Shown: positions 1 to 4,502 of the stretch, one piece after another | Layout of the letters: every line of letters begins with the position of its first letter | Numbering within the stretch: the first letter of the stretch is position 1 | Source of the DNA: an uncultured Clostridia bacterium | Lineage (GTDB): Bacteria > Bacillota > Clostridia > Christensenellales > Borkfalkiaceae | Length of the DNA: 10,001 nt | Direction: 5' to 3' | Assembly (NCBI GenBank): GCA_947174955.1 | Contig: CAMWKX010000034.1 | Span: forward strand, 1-10,001 | Program-made: the position numbers and the translations under genes | The notes under the pieces: generated by a model | The model's input: the letters and a program-made list of their open reading frames with translations, nothing else | The model's database searches: none | What the model was told of the DNA's origin: nothing

Positions 1-859
1 CGTTTCTTTGACGTTACCCCAGGGATATACCGCGGCGACGAGCGGAAAAGAGGTTTCGCGCAGCGAGGCGGGCGAGGTCGTAACGACCCGCTACGAGCTG
101 AAAAAAGCGCGCGATTTCGCCGCCGTGCTTTCCAACAAATTCAAGACTTTGACCCGCGACGTCAACGGGTGCGCGGTCACCCTATACTACTGCGGCGACG
201 ACGAGCCGACGCGCGAGGCGGACGCCGCGTGCGAGAGCCTTGCCTACTTCTCCAAAACGTTCGGCTCATACGCTTACCCCACTCTTTCCGTAGTGCTTAC
301 GCCCCTTTACGTCAGCGGTATGGAATACCCCGCGCTGACTATGATTAACAGTGCGCTGGACGAGGCGGACACTATATACACGATTGCGCACGAAAACGCG
401 CATCAGTGGTGGTACGCGATGGTCGGCAACGACCAGGTCAACTGCGCGTGGCAGGACGAGGGCTTAGCCGAATACTCGACGATATGCTTCTTCGAAAACC
501 ACCCCGCTTACGGCTTCACCCGCACCCAGGCTTTGGGCACGGCTATCAAGTCGTACAGGGCGTACTATTCGGTTTACAACCAGATTTTCGGCAAGGCGAA
601 CACCTCGATGACGAGAAATCTGGGCGAGTTCGACAGCGAATACGAGTACGTCAACGTTGCATACAACAAGGGACTTTTAATGTTCGAAGCGGTGCGCACG
701 GGTATGGGCGACAAGAAGTTCTTCGCGGCGGCGAAAAGCTATTTCGAAGACTGCCGTTTCAAGATTGCCTCTCCCGACGACCTCATATCCCACTTCGCGG
801 CAAAGCACGACGTCGAGGGACTGTTTAACAGCTACATAGAAGGCAAAGTCGTCATTTGA
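1..859 (+). CDS. M1-family zinc aminopeptidase, 3' part (5' end outside window)
   Basis: Gluzincin metallopeptidase expected to remove N-terminal residues from peptides. The frame is open at the left edge, so the apparent TTG at position 8 is not the real start. Numbered from that TTG, the hallmarks are GMEYP at 104-108 (the GxMEN-type substrate-binding motif), HENAH at 128-132 with catalytic Glu129, and Glu151 in DEGLAEY as third zinc ligand, giving the exact HExxH-x18-E spacing. Tyr219 in AYNKG matches the catalytic tyrosine of the M1 family (PYEKG in leukotriene A4 hydrolase). All catalytic residues are therefore present. The protein ends about 65 residues after that tyrosine, so it lacks the long C-terminal helical domain of PepN. 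Whether it is anchored or secreted cannot be seen because the N-terminus is missing. No terminator is visible before the next gene. Confidence 0.93.
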   Translation, partial: VSLTLPQGYTAATSGKEVSRSEAGEVVTTRYELKKARDFAAVLSNKFKTLTRDVNGCAVTLYYCGDDEPTREADAACESLAYFSKTFGSYAYPTLSVVLTPLYVSGMEYPALTMINSALDEADTIYTIAHENAHQWWYAMVGNDQVNCAWQDEGLAEYSTICFFENHPAYGFTRTQALGTAIKSYRAYYSVYNQIFGKANTSMTRNLGEFDSEYEYVNVAYNKGLLMFEAVRTGMGDKKFFAAAKSYFEDCRFKIASPDDLISHFAAKHDVEGLFNSYIEGKVVI

Positions 860-864
860 TTTGG

Positions 865-893
865 TTGCAATTATGCTGAATTCGGGCTATACT
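865..893 (+). promoter_or_regulatory. Sigma-A-type promoter for the FmdB-like gene
   Basis: TTGCAA (865-870) and TATACT (888-893) are separated by exactly 17 bases, and transcription would begin near 900. It lies in the 58-base gap between the peptidase stop and the zinc-ribbon gene, so that gene probably has its own transcript. Confidence 0.6.
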
Positions 894-917
894 GTTTAAA
901 AATAAGGAAGTAAGAGT

Positions 918-1115
918 ATGCCCATTTTACAGTATCAATGCTCTGCGTGCGGAAAACAGTTTGACGAGCTGGTTAAAAAATTTTCGGACGAAGTACGCTG
1001 TCCCGGTTGCGGCGCGGTTGCAACCCGGCTGTACTGCGGGGAAATGTTCTCCGCAACGGGTAAGCCCGCAAAGAAGTGCAGCGGCAACTGCAAAACCTGT
1101 TCAGGTTGCAAATAA
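918..1115 (+). CDS. FmdB-type zinc-ribbon protein
   Basis: Small 65-residue protein of the FmdB/CxxC-CxxC regulatory-protein family. The N-terminus MPILQYQC is typical of the family, with zinc ligands Cys8/Cys11 and Cys28/Cys31 (CSAC and CPGC). Family members are often labelled putative regulators, but their biochemical role is not established. A second cysteine cluster ends the protein (CSGNCKTCSGCK, residues 54-65); such short Cys-rich tails are common in clostridial members and could bind another metal. The ATG is preceded by AGGAAG about 8 bases upstream, which supports this start. It appears monocistronic: its own promoter lies upstream and a terminator hairpin begins 45 bases after the stop. 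Confidence 0.88.
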   Translation: MPILQYQCSACGKQFDELVKKFSDEVRCPGCGAVATRLYCGEMFSATGKPAKKCSGNCKTCSGCK

Positions 1116-1141
1116 ACTTTTTAATTTAATATGAATAAATG

Positions 1142-1156
1142 TGCCCGACGCGGGCA
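1142..1156 (+). other. Small GC-rich hairpin before the terminator
   Basis: TGCCCG and CGGGCA form a perfect 6-bp stem closed by a 3-base loop. It sits 4 bases upstream of the terminator hairpin, so the transcript would carry two stacked stems between the FmdB-like gene and the next ATG. Role unknown. Confidence 0.4.
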
Positions 1157-1160
1157 ATAA

Positions 1161-1193
1161 CCCCTCTGTAAGAAATTGCAGGGGGGCTTTTTT
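1161..1193 (+). terminator. Intrinsic terminator that also supplies the Shine-Dalgarno of the next gene
   Basis: CCCCTCTG (1161-1168) pairs with CAGGGGGG (1179-1186) over 8 bp with one G-U pair and a 10-base loop. A C and six Ts follow, and the T run ends directly at the ATG at 1194. The G-run of the right arm (1181-1186) is also the only possible Shine-Dalgarno for the downstream gene, 7 bases before its start. Confidence 0.65.
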
Positions 1194-1628
1194 ATGCGCA
1201 GATTACGCGGTTTTGCCGTTTTGATTTTTACCGCAGTCGCGGCGGCTTTGGTTCTGTGCGCCGTAACCGCTCTGCCCGACCGCCTCGCATTCAACGGCGG
1301 CGAACGGTACACCTTCTACGTCGGCAACACCTCTAAAAACTGCCGCGTTGTAAGCTGCACCGCTTCCGAAGCGGCTCTCACCCGCCTCACCTTGCAGGAC
1401 GTCTGCGGCGAAAGCGCAACCTTTTCAACCCTCGATATCGACGGATTTTTAAAGAGCGTCAACGGCGAAATAATGTTCGAAGAGCGTTTGGACGACAGCG
1501 TTAACTACTACTGCACCGCCGACCTGCCATACTCCGTTGAACTGTACGAAAAGACGATTAACCTGCATATATGCGTGCGTGAAGACGGCGTTACGGTGGG
1601 TTCGCCCATAATTTTCGGCGGGTACTGA
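1194..1628 (+). CDS. YwmB-like membrane-anchored protein
   Basis: 144-residue protein. Residues 1-7 are basic (MRRLRG) and about 8-27 form one hydrophobic segment, giving a signal or anchor followed by an extracytoplasmic domain. The C-terminal stretch with INLHICVRE and the ending GSPIIFGGY resembles the end of YwmB-type proteins. In Bacillus subtilis ywmB lies near murAA, spoIID and spoIIQ, and here the next gene is SpoIIQ-like, so position supports the call. The ATG at 1194 is preferred to the in-frame TTG at 1176, because the TTG has no ribosome-binding site while the ATG follows a G-run at 7 bases. Function in the family is not well defined. The assignment rests on the C-terminal motif, size, anchor and neighbour, and needs a profile search. 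Confidence 0.5.
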   Translation: MRRLRGFAVLIFTAVAAALVLCAVTALPDRLAFNGGERYTFYVGNTSKNCRVVSCTASEAALTRLTLQDVCGESATFSTLDIDGFLKSVNGEIMFEERLDDSVNYYCTADLPYSVELYEKTINLHICVREDGVTVGSPIIFGGY

Positions 1629-1646
1629 AAAAATTTTATTTTCATT

Positions 1647-1675
1647 GTATAAGCATTTCGGACTGTGGCAATAAC
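1647..1675 (+). promoter_or_regulatory. Candidate forespore (sigma-F-type) promoter for the SpoIIQ-like gene
   Basis: GTATA (1647-1651) and GGCAATAAC (1667-1675) are 15 bases apart. This resembles the sigma-F pattern GywTA, about 15-16 bases, GGnnAnAnT, with the last position off. B. subtilis spoIIQ is known to be sigma-F dependent. No good sigma-A promoter was seen in the 99-base gap. The match is short and could be chance. Confidence 0.35.
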
Positions 1676-1727
1676 CAACCCGAAGCTCAGGCTAAGAAAA
1701 ACAAAAAAATAAAAAGGAGCAATAAAT

Positions 1728-2363
1728 ATGAGCCAAGAGAAGAAAACGCACAAAAGAAAAGTTCTGTTCAGATATCTCATTTTAGCGGCGTGCATACTGC
1801 TTATTGCTGCGATTACGGTCATCACGGTATGCGCAGTGAACGACTGGTTCCAGCCGCGGCTTACCGTTGACAGCGGCGTCACCACGCCCGTAGACCCCAT
1901 CAACCCCGATGACCCCGACAAGCCCGATAAGCCCACCGACACCACCGTCACCGCGGCTAATCCCGTGAGCAATATGGACGTCACCAGAGATTACAGTTTC
2001 AACAGAGACGTAACCCTGTCCGGTTCCTTCCGTTTCCACACGGCTATGGATATGGCGGCGAAAGTCGGCGACAGAGTAGTTGCCTGCCTTGACGGTACCG
2101 TAGAGGAAATTACCGTTAACGACAAGCTTACCGCTACCACCATTACCATCGCTCACGAGGGCGGCGTTAAGACCCGCTACCGCTTTATCAACGTTAAGGA
2201 AGGTCTTAAAAAGGGCAGTAAGGTTAAGCGCGGCGAACAGATAGGCACCGTTGCCGAGCCCACCGGCAACGAATTCAAACAGGGTCCTCACCTGCATTTC
2301 GAAGTTGAAAAGAACGGCAAGCTCATCGACCCCGCCGAATTTCTTGAAATAGCCGACAAATAA
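1728..2363 (+). CDS. SpoIIQ-like M23 (LytM-fold) membrane protein
   Basis: 211 residues: basic N-terminus (1-15), one membrane helix (about 16-37), a low-complexity linker rich in Asp, Pro and Lys (about 45-75), then a peptidase_M23 domain to the end. Zinc-ligand motifs are present: His104/Asp108 in HTAMD and His188/His190 in GPHLHFE. The other catalytic His, usually in Y-x-H, appears to be Phe153 (YRF), so hydrolysis is doubtful. In spore formers SpoIIQ spans the forespore membrane and binds SpoIIIAH to hold the engulfment complex together, a role that does not need full peptidase activity in all species. A single N-terminal helix, this length and the YwmB-like neighbour fit SpoIIQ; a general M23 cell-wall protein is the alternative. 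AAGGAG (1714-1719) lies 8 bases before the ATG. Confidence 0.72.
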   Translation: MSQEKKTHKRKVLFRYLILAACILLIAAITVITVCAVNDWFQPRLTVDSGVTTPVDPINPDDPDKPDKPTDTTVTAANPVSNMDVTRDYSFNRDVTLSGSFRFHTAMDMAAKVGDRVVACLDGTVEEITVNDKLTATTITIAHEGGVKTRYRFINVKEGLKKGSKVKRGEQIGTVAEPTGNEFKQGPHLHFEVEKNGKLIDPAEFLEIADK

Positions 2364-2387
2364 AAACATTTCATATCCCCCCATTAT

Positions 2388-2423
2388 ACAGGCCCCGCGG
2401 GCACGCTTGCCCGCGGGGCCTGT
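2388..2423 (+). terminator. Very strong GC hairpin after the SpoIIQ-like gene, without a U-tract
   Basis: The arms at 2389-2403 and 2408-2422 are a perfect 15-bp inverted repeat closed by CGCT, and A2388/T2423 add one pair. No run of Ts follows on either strand, so it is not a canonical intrinsic terminator. Its place 25 bases after the stop codon suggests 3'-end protection or termination with factor help. Confidence 0.55.
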
Positions 2424-2623
2424 TAACGGTTTTCAATCACGATTACAGCTATTCACGGCGGACAAGCTTAAAAATGTTAAAAACTAAACGTTTTTGTAAA
2501 TTATGAAAACTTTCAACATTTTTGCAAAAACAAACAAGTAAATTAACATAATTTATCCGTTCTATCATATATTTATGTTACAAACTAACAAAAATAAATT
2601 TTTCAAAATTTTAATAAATGTTA
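2424..2623. other. AT-rich non-coding stretch with short repeats
   Basis: No gene was found between the SpoIIQ-like hairpin and the promoter at 2624; the only ATG frames (for example at 2474 and 2503) are 10-12 codons long without a Shine-Dalgarno. There is an inverted repeat, AAAAATGTT (2470-2478) with AACATTTTT (2515-2523). There is also an imperfect direct repeat, AACGTTTTTGTAAA (2487-2500) and AACATTTTTGCAAA (2515-2528), matching at 12 of 14 positions. These could be regulator sites or simply AT-rich sequence acting as an upstream element. Confidence 0.4.
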
Positions 2624-2652
2624 TTGACTGACATTTTGTTTGGTGCTATACT
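2624..2652 (+). promoter_or_regulatory. Near-consensus promoter of the 31-codon peptide unit
   Basis: TTGACT (2624-2629) and TATACT (2647-2652) have an ideal 17-base spacer, and the region upstream is very AT-rich. The transcript would start near 2659, leaving a leader of about 84 bases. This is among the strongest promoters in the window. Confidence 0.75.
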
Positions 2653-2661
2653 GCTTGCGAA

Positions 2662-2679
2662 ATCGGAAGTAAGTCCGAT
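2662..2679 (+). other. 5'-leader hairpin 1
   Basis: ATCGGA (2662-2667) and TCCGAT (2674-2679) form a perfect 6-bp stem with a 6-base loop, AGTAAG. GTAAGT (2669-2674) is complementary to ACTTAC at 2724-2729 just before the Shine-Dalgarno. Confidence 0.5.
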
Positions 2680-2700
2680 ATAAATACAAGAAATCAATCT

Positions 2701-2720
2701 TGCGGAGGGTAAATTCCGCA
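2701..2720 (+). other. 5'-leader hairpin 2
   Basis: TGCGGA (2701-2706) and TCCGCA (2715-2720) form a perfect 6-bp stem with an 8-base loop. CTTGCG overlaps its left edge (2699-2704) and repeats the CTTGCG at 2654-2659. Confidence 0.5.
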
Positions 2721-2724
2721 TCAA

Positions 2725-2739
2725 CTTACAGGAGGTAAG
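2725..2739 (+). promoter_or_regulatory. Ribosome-binding site displayed in a hairpin loop
   Basis: CTTAC (2725-2729) and GTAAG (2735-2739) are perfectly complementary and enclose AGGAG (2730-2734). The Shine-Dalgarno GGAGG of the small peptide therefore sits largely in a 5-base loop, with the ATG 7 bases after GGAGG. A GGA in a hairpin loop over a ribosome-binding site is the layout bound by CsrA-type proteins, though the match to the full CsrA consensus is only partial. Confidence 0.5.
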
Positions 2740-2742
2740 AAT

Positions 2743-2838
2743 ATGTTCATTTACGATAGTTTAAACTATCTCGCCGACGAAAACGAAGAATTGGGCATCA
2801 GCCCTCTTTCCTACGTCGTACTCGATTGCGGCAGATAA
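2743..2838 (+). CDS. Unrecognised 31-residue acidic peptide
   Basis: A short ORF with excellent expression signals: GGAGG 7 bases before the ATG, a promoter at 2624-2652 and a terminator at 2870-2913. The peptide begins MFIYDSLNYLADENEE and ends LSYVVLDCGR. It carries six acidic residues and a single basic residue, Arg31, with one cysteine (Cys29) three residues from the end. It has no signal peptide and no membrane helix. It does not look like AgrD, which has its cysteine further from an acidic tail and a membrane-binding N-terminus. No RiPP maturation enzyme or exporter is adjacent. It could be a signalling or RiPP precursor, a regulatory small protein or a leader peptide. The coding call rests on the signals; no family is recognised. 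Confidence 0.65.
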   Translation: MFIYDSLNYLADENEELGISPLSYVVLDCGR

Positions 2839-2869
2839 TACGAAAGAAAAATGCAAACTTAATAATAAC

Positions 2870-2913
2870 GGGCGGGCGGTGCGCTTTATAGCGTGCCGCC
2901 CGCTTGACTTTTT
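2870..2913 (+). terminator. Strong intrinsic terminator of the small-peptide unit
   Basis: The arms at 2872-2885 and 2890-2903 pair over 14 positions (8 GC-rich pairs, two G-U pairs, four more pairs) around a TTAT loop. TTGACTTTTT follows. The same tail contains the -35 hexamer of the next promoter. Confidence 0.8.
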
Positions 2914-2932
2914 AGTCGTTTAACCTTATTAT
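2904..2932 (+). promoter_or_regulatory. Promoter with predicted start at the ATG of the next gene
   Basis: TTGACT (2904-2909) and TATTAT (2927-2932) are 17 bases apart. Initiation about 7 bases after the -10 box falls at 2939-2941, and the coding sequence begins at 2941. The -35 box lies in the tail of the upstream terminator. Confidence 0.6.
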
Positions 2933-2940
2933 ATTTATAT

Positions 2941-3618
2941 ATGATTAAATTCGACGGCGGCGAAGTGACCGACCGCATTAAAGCCAAGCGCATTTTAAAC
3001 GGATTGAGTATCCTGTTTTTCAGCGTTATTTTGTGCGAGGCGCTCATCGTCGCGGTATTGTCTAAAAACGCCACAAGCAACTGGGGATTGTATATCGCAC
3101 TGTACGTTCAGCTCGGCACTTTCGCAGTTCTGTACGTTCTCTATCTCGCTACCCTCTTTGCGCAGGGTGGAAGACGACTTAACTACGCCGTCTGCAAGGA
3201 GATTGCCGAAGGCTTGCTTGCGCGCGAAGATATGTTCAAGGGCGGCGGCGTTATCGAATTTTCCGCCGACTACTCGGGCGACGTTCTCACCCTCTCGCGC
3301 AAAAATTTTACAGGCGCGATAACCATCGACCCCTCCCGCCTCGCTTCCGCGGAAGCCTTAGGCGGCGCGGGCGCAAAAATCGAGCTGGATTTGAAAGCTT
3401 TGAAAGCCGTGCCCTCGCTGTACGCGACCGCGGGCACTAAGCTTTGGCAGTTTTTGCAGGGCTACTACGCTCTGCACGGCGAGAAAGAAGGCGCCGAGAG
3501 CGTTACAATCACCGACAATATGGGCAAAACCCCGCTTACGCTGACGGTTTTCGTCAAGGGCGCGGGCGCAAAGAAAAATACAAAAAACTACTTTATCGAA
3601 AAAGGACTTATAAAATGA
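2941..3618 (+). CDS. Two-helix membrane protein, paralogue of the next gene
   Basis: 225 residues, family not recognised. It has a short N-terminal segment, two membrane helices (about 21-41 and 50-74) and a cytoplasmic or soluble domain of about 150 residues. The soluble part contains AVCKEIAEGLLAREDMFKGG, a strand-rich stretch (VLTLSRKNFTGAITID), LWQFLQGYYAL, and the ending YFIEKGLIK. The same order of elements occurs in the following gene, so the two are duplicates. No Shine-Dalgarno is visible before the ATG, and the promoter at 2904-2932 would start transcription at the ATG, so translation may be leaderless. Its stop overlaps the next start (ATGA), so the two are translated together. Interaction of the two products is inference. 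Confidence 0.82.
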   Translation: MIKFDGGEVTDRIKAKRILNGLSILFFSVILCEALIVAVLSKNATSNWGLYIALYVQLGTFAVLYVLYLATLFAQGGRRLNYAVCKEIAEGLLAREDMFKGGGVIEFSADYSGDVLTLSRKNFTGAITIDPSRLASAEALGGAGAKIELDLKALKAVPSLYATAGTKLWQFLQGYYALHGEKEGAESVTITDNMGKTPLTLTVFVKGAGAKKNTKNYFIEKGLIK

Positions 3619-4259
3619 TTGATCTGACCTCACCGGAATTGCAATCCACGTTTAAAAAGATAGAGCGCACGACGCTGGTTACGAACGTTACGATGTGCGT
3701 AATCACTCTGCTGGCTGCCGCCGTCGCCATTTGGGGCAACACCGCCACCAAGGGCAAGTCGAGCTGGTCGGAGATTATGTTCTACGTACTTATCGCAGTG
3801 CTTGCCGTCTACTTTACCGCGCTTTTGGCGTGGGAAATTTACCTGCGCACCAAAAATTCCAAAGCGATGCACGCGTTCGTTGCGCAGGGCTTTCTCGACA
3901 ACGAGGAGTTTTTAAACGGCAGCGACCTTGATAAGGGTGCGGCAACGCTCGAATTCGAAACGACGCTTGCGGGCGATAAGTTGGTCGTGATGCGCTCAGA
4001 CAGCGGCAGGTTTGTGGAATTCGACCTCGCGCCCATACGAAATTACAGCTCTATATGCGCGTACACGGTGCGGCTTGCCAAGCGGTTCGTGCGCGACTAC
4101 TACTCCTTGGCGGCGCAGAAGGGCGGCGTTAAAAACGTGACTTTAATAAACAAAGTTCAGGGGCGCGGCAAAAAACACGTGTACGTGCAGGACGGAAAAC
4201 CCAAGTTCGCGCTTTTAATGAAATTGAGCTACTACATAAGACACGGCTTAGTTAAATAA
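3615..4259 (+). CDS. Two-helix membrane protein, second paralogue
   Basis: 214 residues, family not recognised. The ATG overlaps the upstream stop by ATGA, and AAAGGA about 8-10 bases before it can serve as ribosome-binding site; the longer open frame from 3444 overlaps the upstream gene too far to be real. Layout matches the neighbour: membrane helices at about 21-41 and 54-75, then a soluble domain with HAFVAQGFLDNEEFLNG, a strand-rich part, FVRDYYSL followed by VTLINK, and the C-terminus YYIRHGLVK, which parallels YFIEKGLIK. Overall identity looks low, so the duplication is old. No catalytic or metal-binding motif is seen. The strong terminator 5 bases after the stop closes the two-gene unit. 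Confidence 0.82.
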   Translation: MIDLTSPELQSTFKKIERTTLVTNVTMCVITLLAAAVAIWGNTATKGKSSWSEIMFYVLIAVLAVYFTALLAWEIYLRTKNSKAMHAFVAQGFLDNEEFLNGSDLDKGAATLEFETTLAGDKLVVMRSDSGRFVEFDLAPIRNYSSICAYTVRLAKRFVRDYYSLAAQKGGVKNVTLINKVQGRGKKHVYVQDGKPKFALLMKLSYYIRHGLVK

Positions 4260-4261
4260 TT

Positions 4262-4296
4262 AAAGCCCCGCGCCAAACGGCGCGGGGCTTTTTATT
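4262..4296 (+). terminator. Terminator of the paralogue pair, between convergent operons
   Basis: GCCCCGCGCC (4265-4274) and GGCGCGGGGC (4279-4288) form a perfect 10-bp stem with an AAAC loop, followed by TTTTTATTT. Three extra A-T pairs (4262-4264 with 4289-4291) lengthen it. On the other strand the hairpin is followed by TTTAATTATTT, so it may also end the leftward operon. Confidence 0.88.
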
Positions 4297-4460
4297 TACT
4301 TATTTACCCTGCTTTTCTTTTCGCCTATATATTCGGCGTGAAAGCGGGCGACCTCTTCGGGGTCGACCGAAATCTTTTGGAGCGCACCCGTACATTCGTT
4401 GGCGCTTGCTCCGCCCTCGAAGACTTCGTCAATAATCTTTTTACTGTTTTTCTTTCCCAT
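4296..4460 (-). CDS. Possible 54-residue small protein, in frame after the 993-residue gene
   Basis: Short open frame starting MGKKNSKKIIDEVFEGG and ending IGEKKSRVNK, family not recognised. Composition (Glu, Lys, Ala, Asp) and codon choice resemble real genes nearby, and the part after VDPEEVARFHAEY looks helical and charged. The ATG has no convincing Shine-Dalgarno; AAGG lies about 28 bases upstream. The frame is the same as that of the large upstream gene: after the TAA at 4503-4505 there are 14 sense codons (reading ELRYKYFRNAHTVC) and then this ATG. It may be a separate small gene, a former C-terminal tail cut off by a stop, or chance. The next alternative frame (ATG near 4473) is basic and less gene-like. 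Confidence 0.45.
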   Translation of the reverse strand: MGKKNSKKIIDEVFEGGASANECTGALQKISVDPEEVARFHAEYIGEKKSRVNK

Positions 4461-4502
4461 ACAAACAGTGTGGGCATTGCGGAAATATTTATACCTTAAT
4501 TC

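Noticed and set aside
1176..1193. TTG start for the YwmB-like protein
   Set aside because: No Shine-Dalgarno precedes it and the added residues are encoded by the terminator arm and T-run; the ATG at 1194 starts a normal signal/anchor.
1782..2384. 200-codon open frame on the - strand
   Set aside because: Antisense to the SpoIIQ-like gene, whose M23 motifs prove the + frame; no ribosome-binding site or family match.
2383..2388. TATAAT on the - strand beside the large hairpin
   Set aside because: No -35 element at 16-18 bases, because that position lies inside the GC hairpin, and no - strand gene follows.
3444..3614. N-terminal extension of the second paralogue (271 residues in all)
   Set aside because: It would overlap the first paralogue by about 170 bases; the ATG at 3615 with ATGA overlap gives an N-terminus that aligns with the sister protein.
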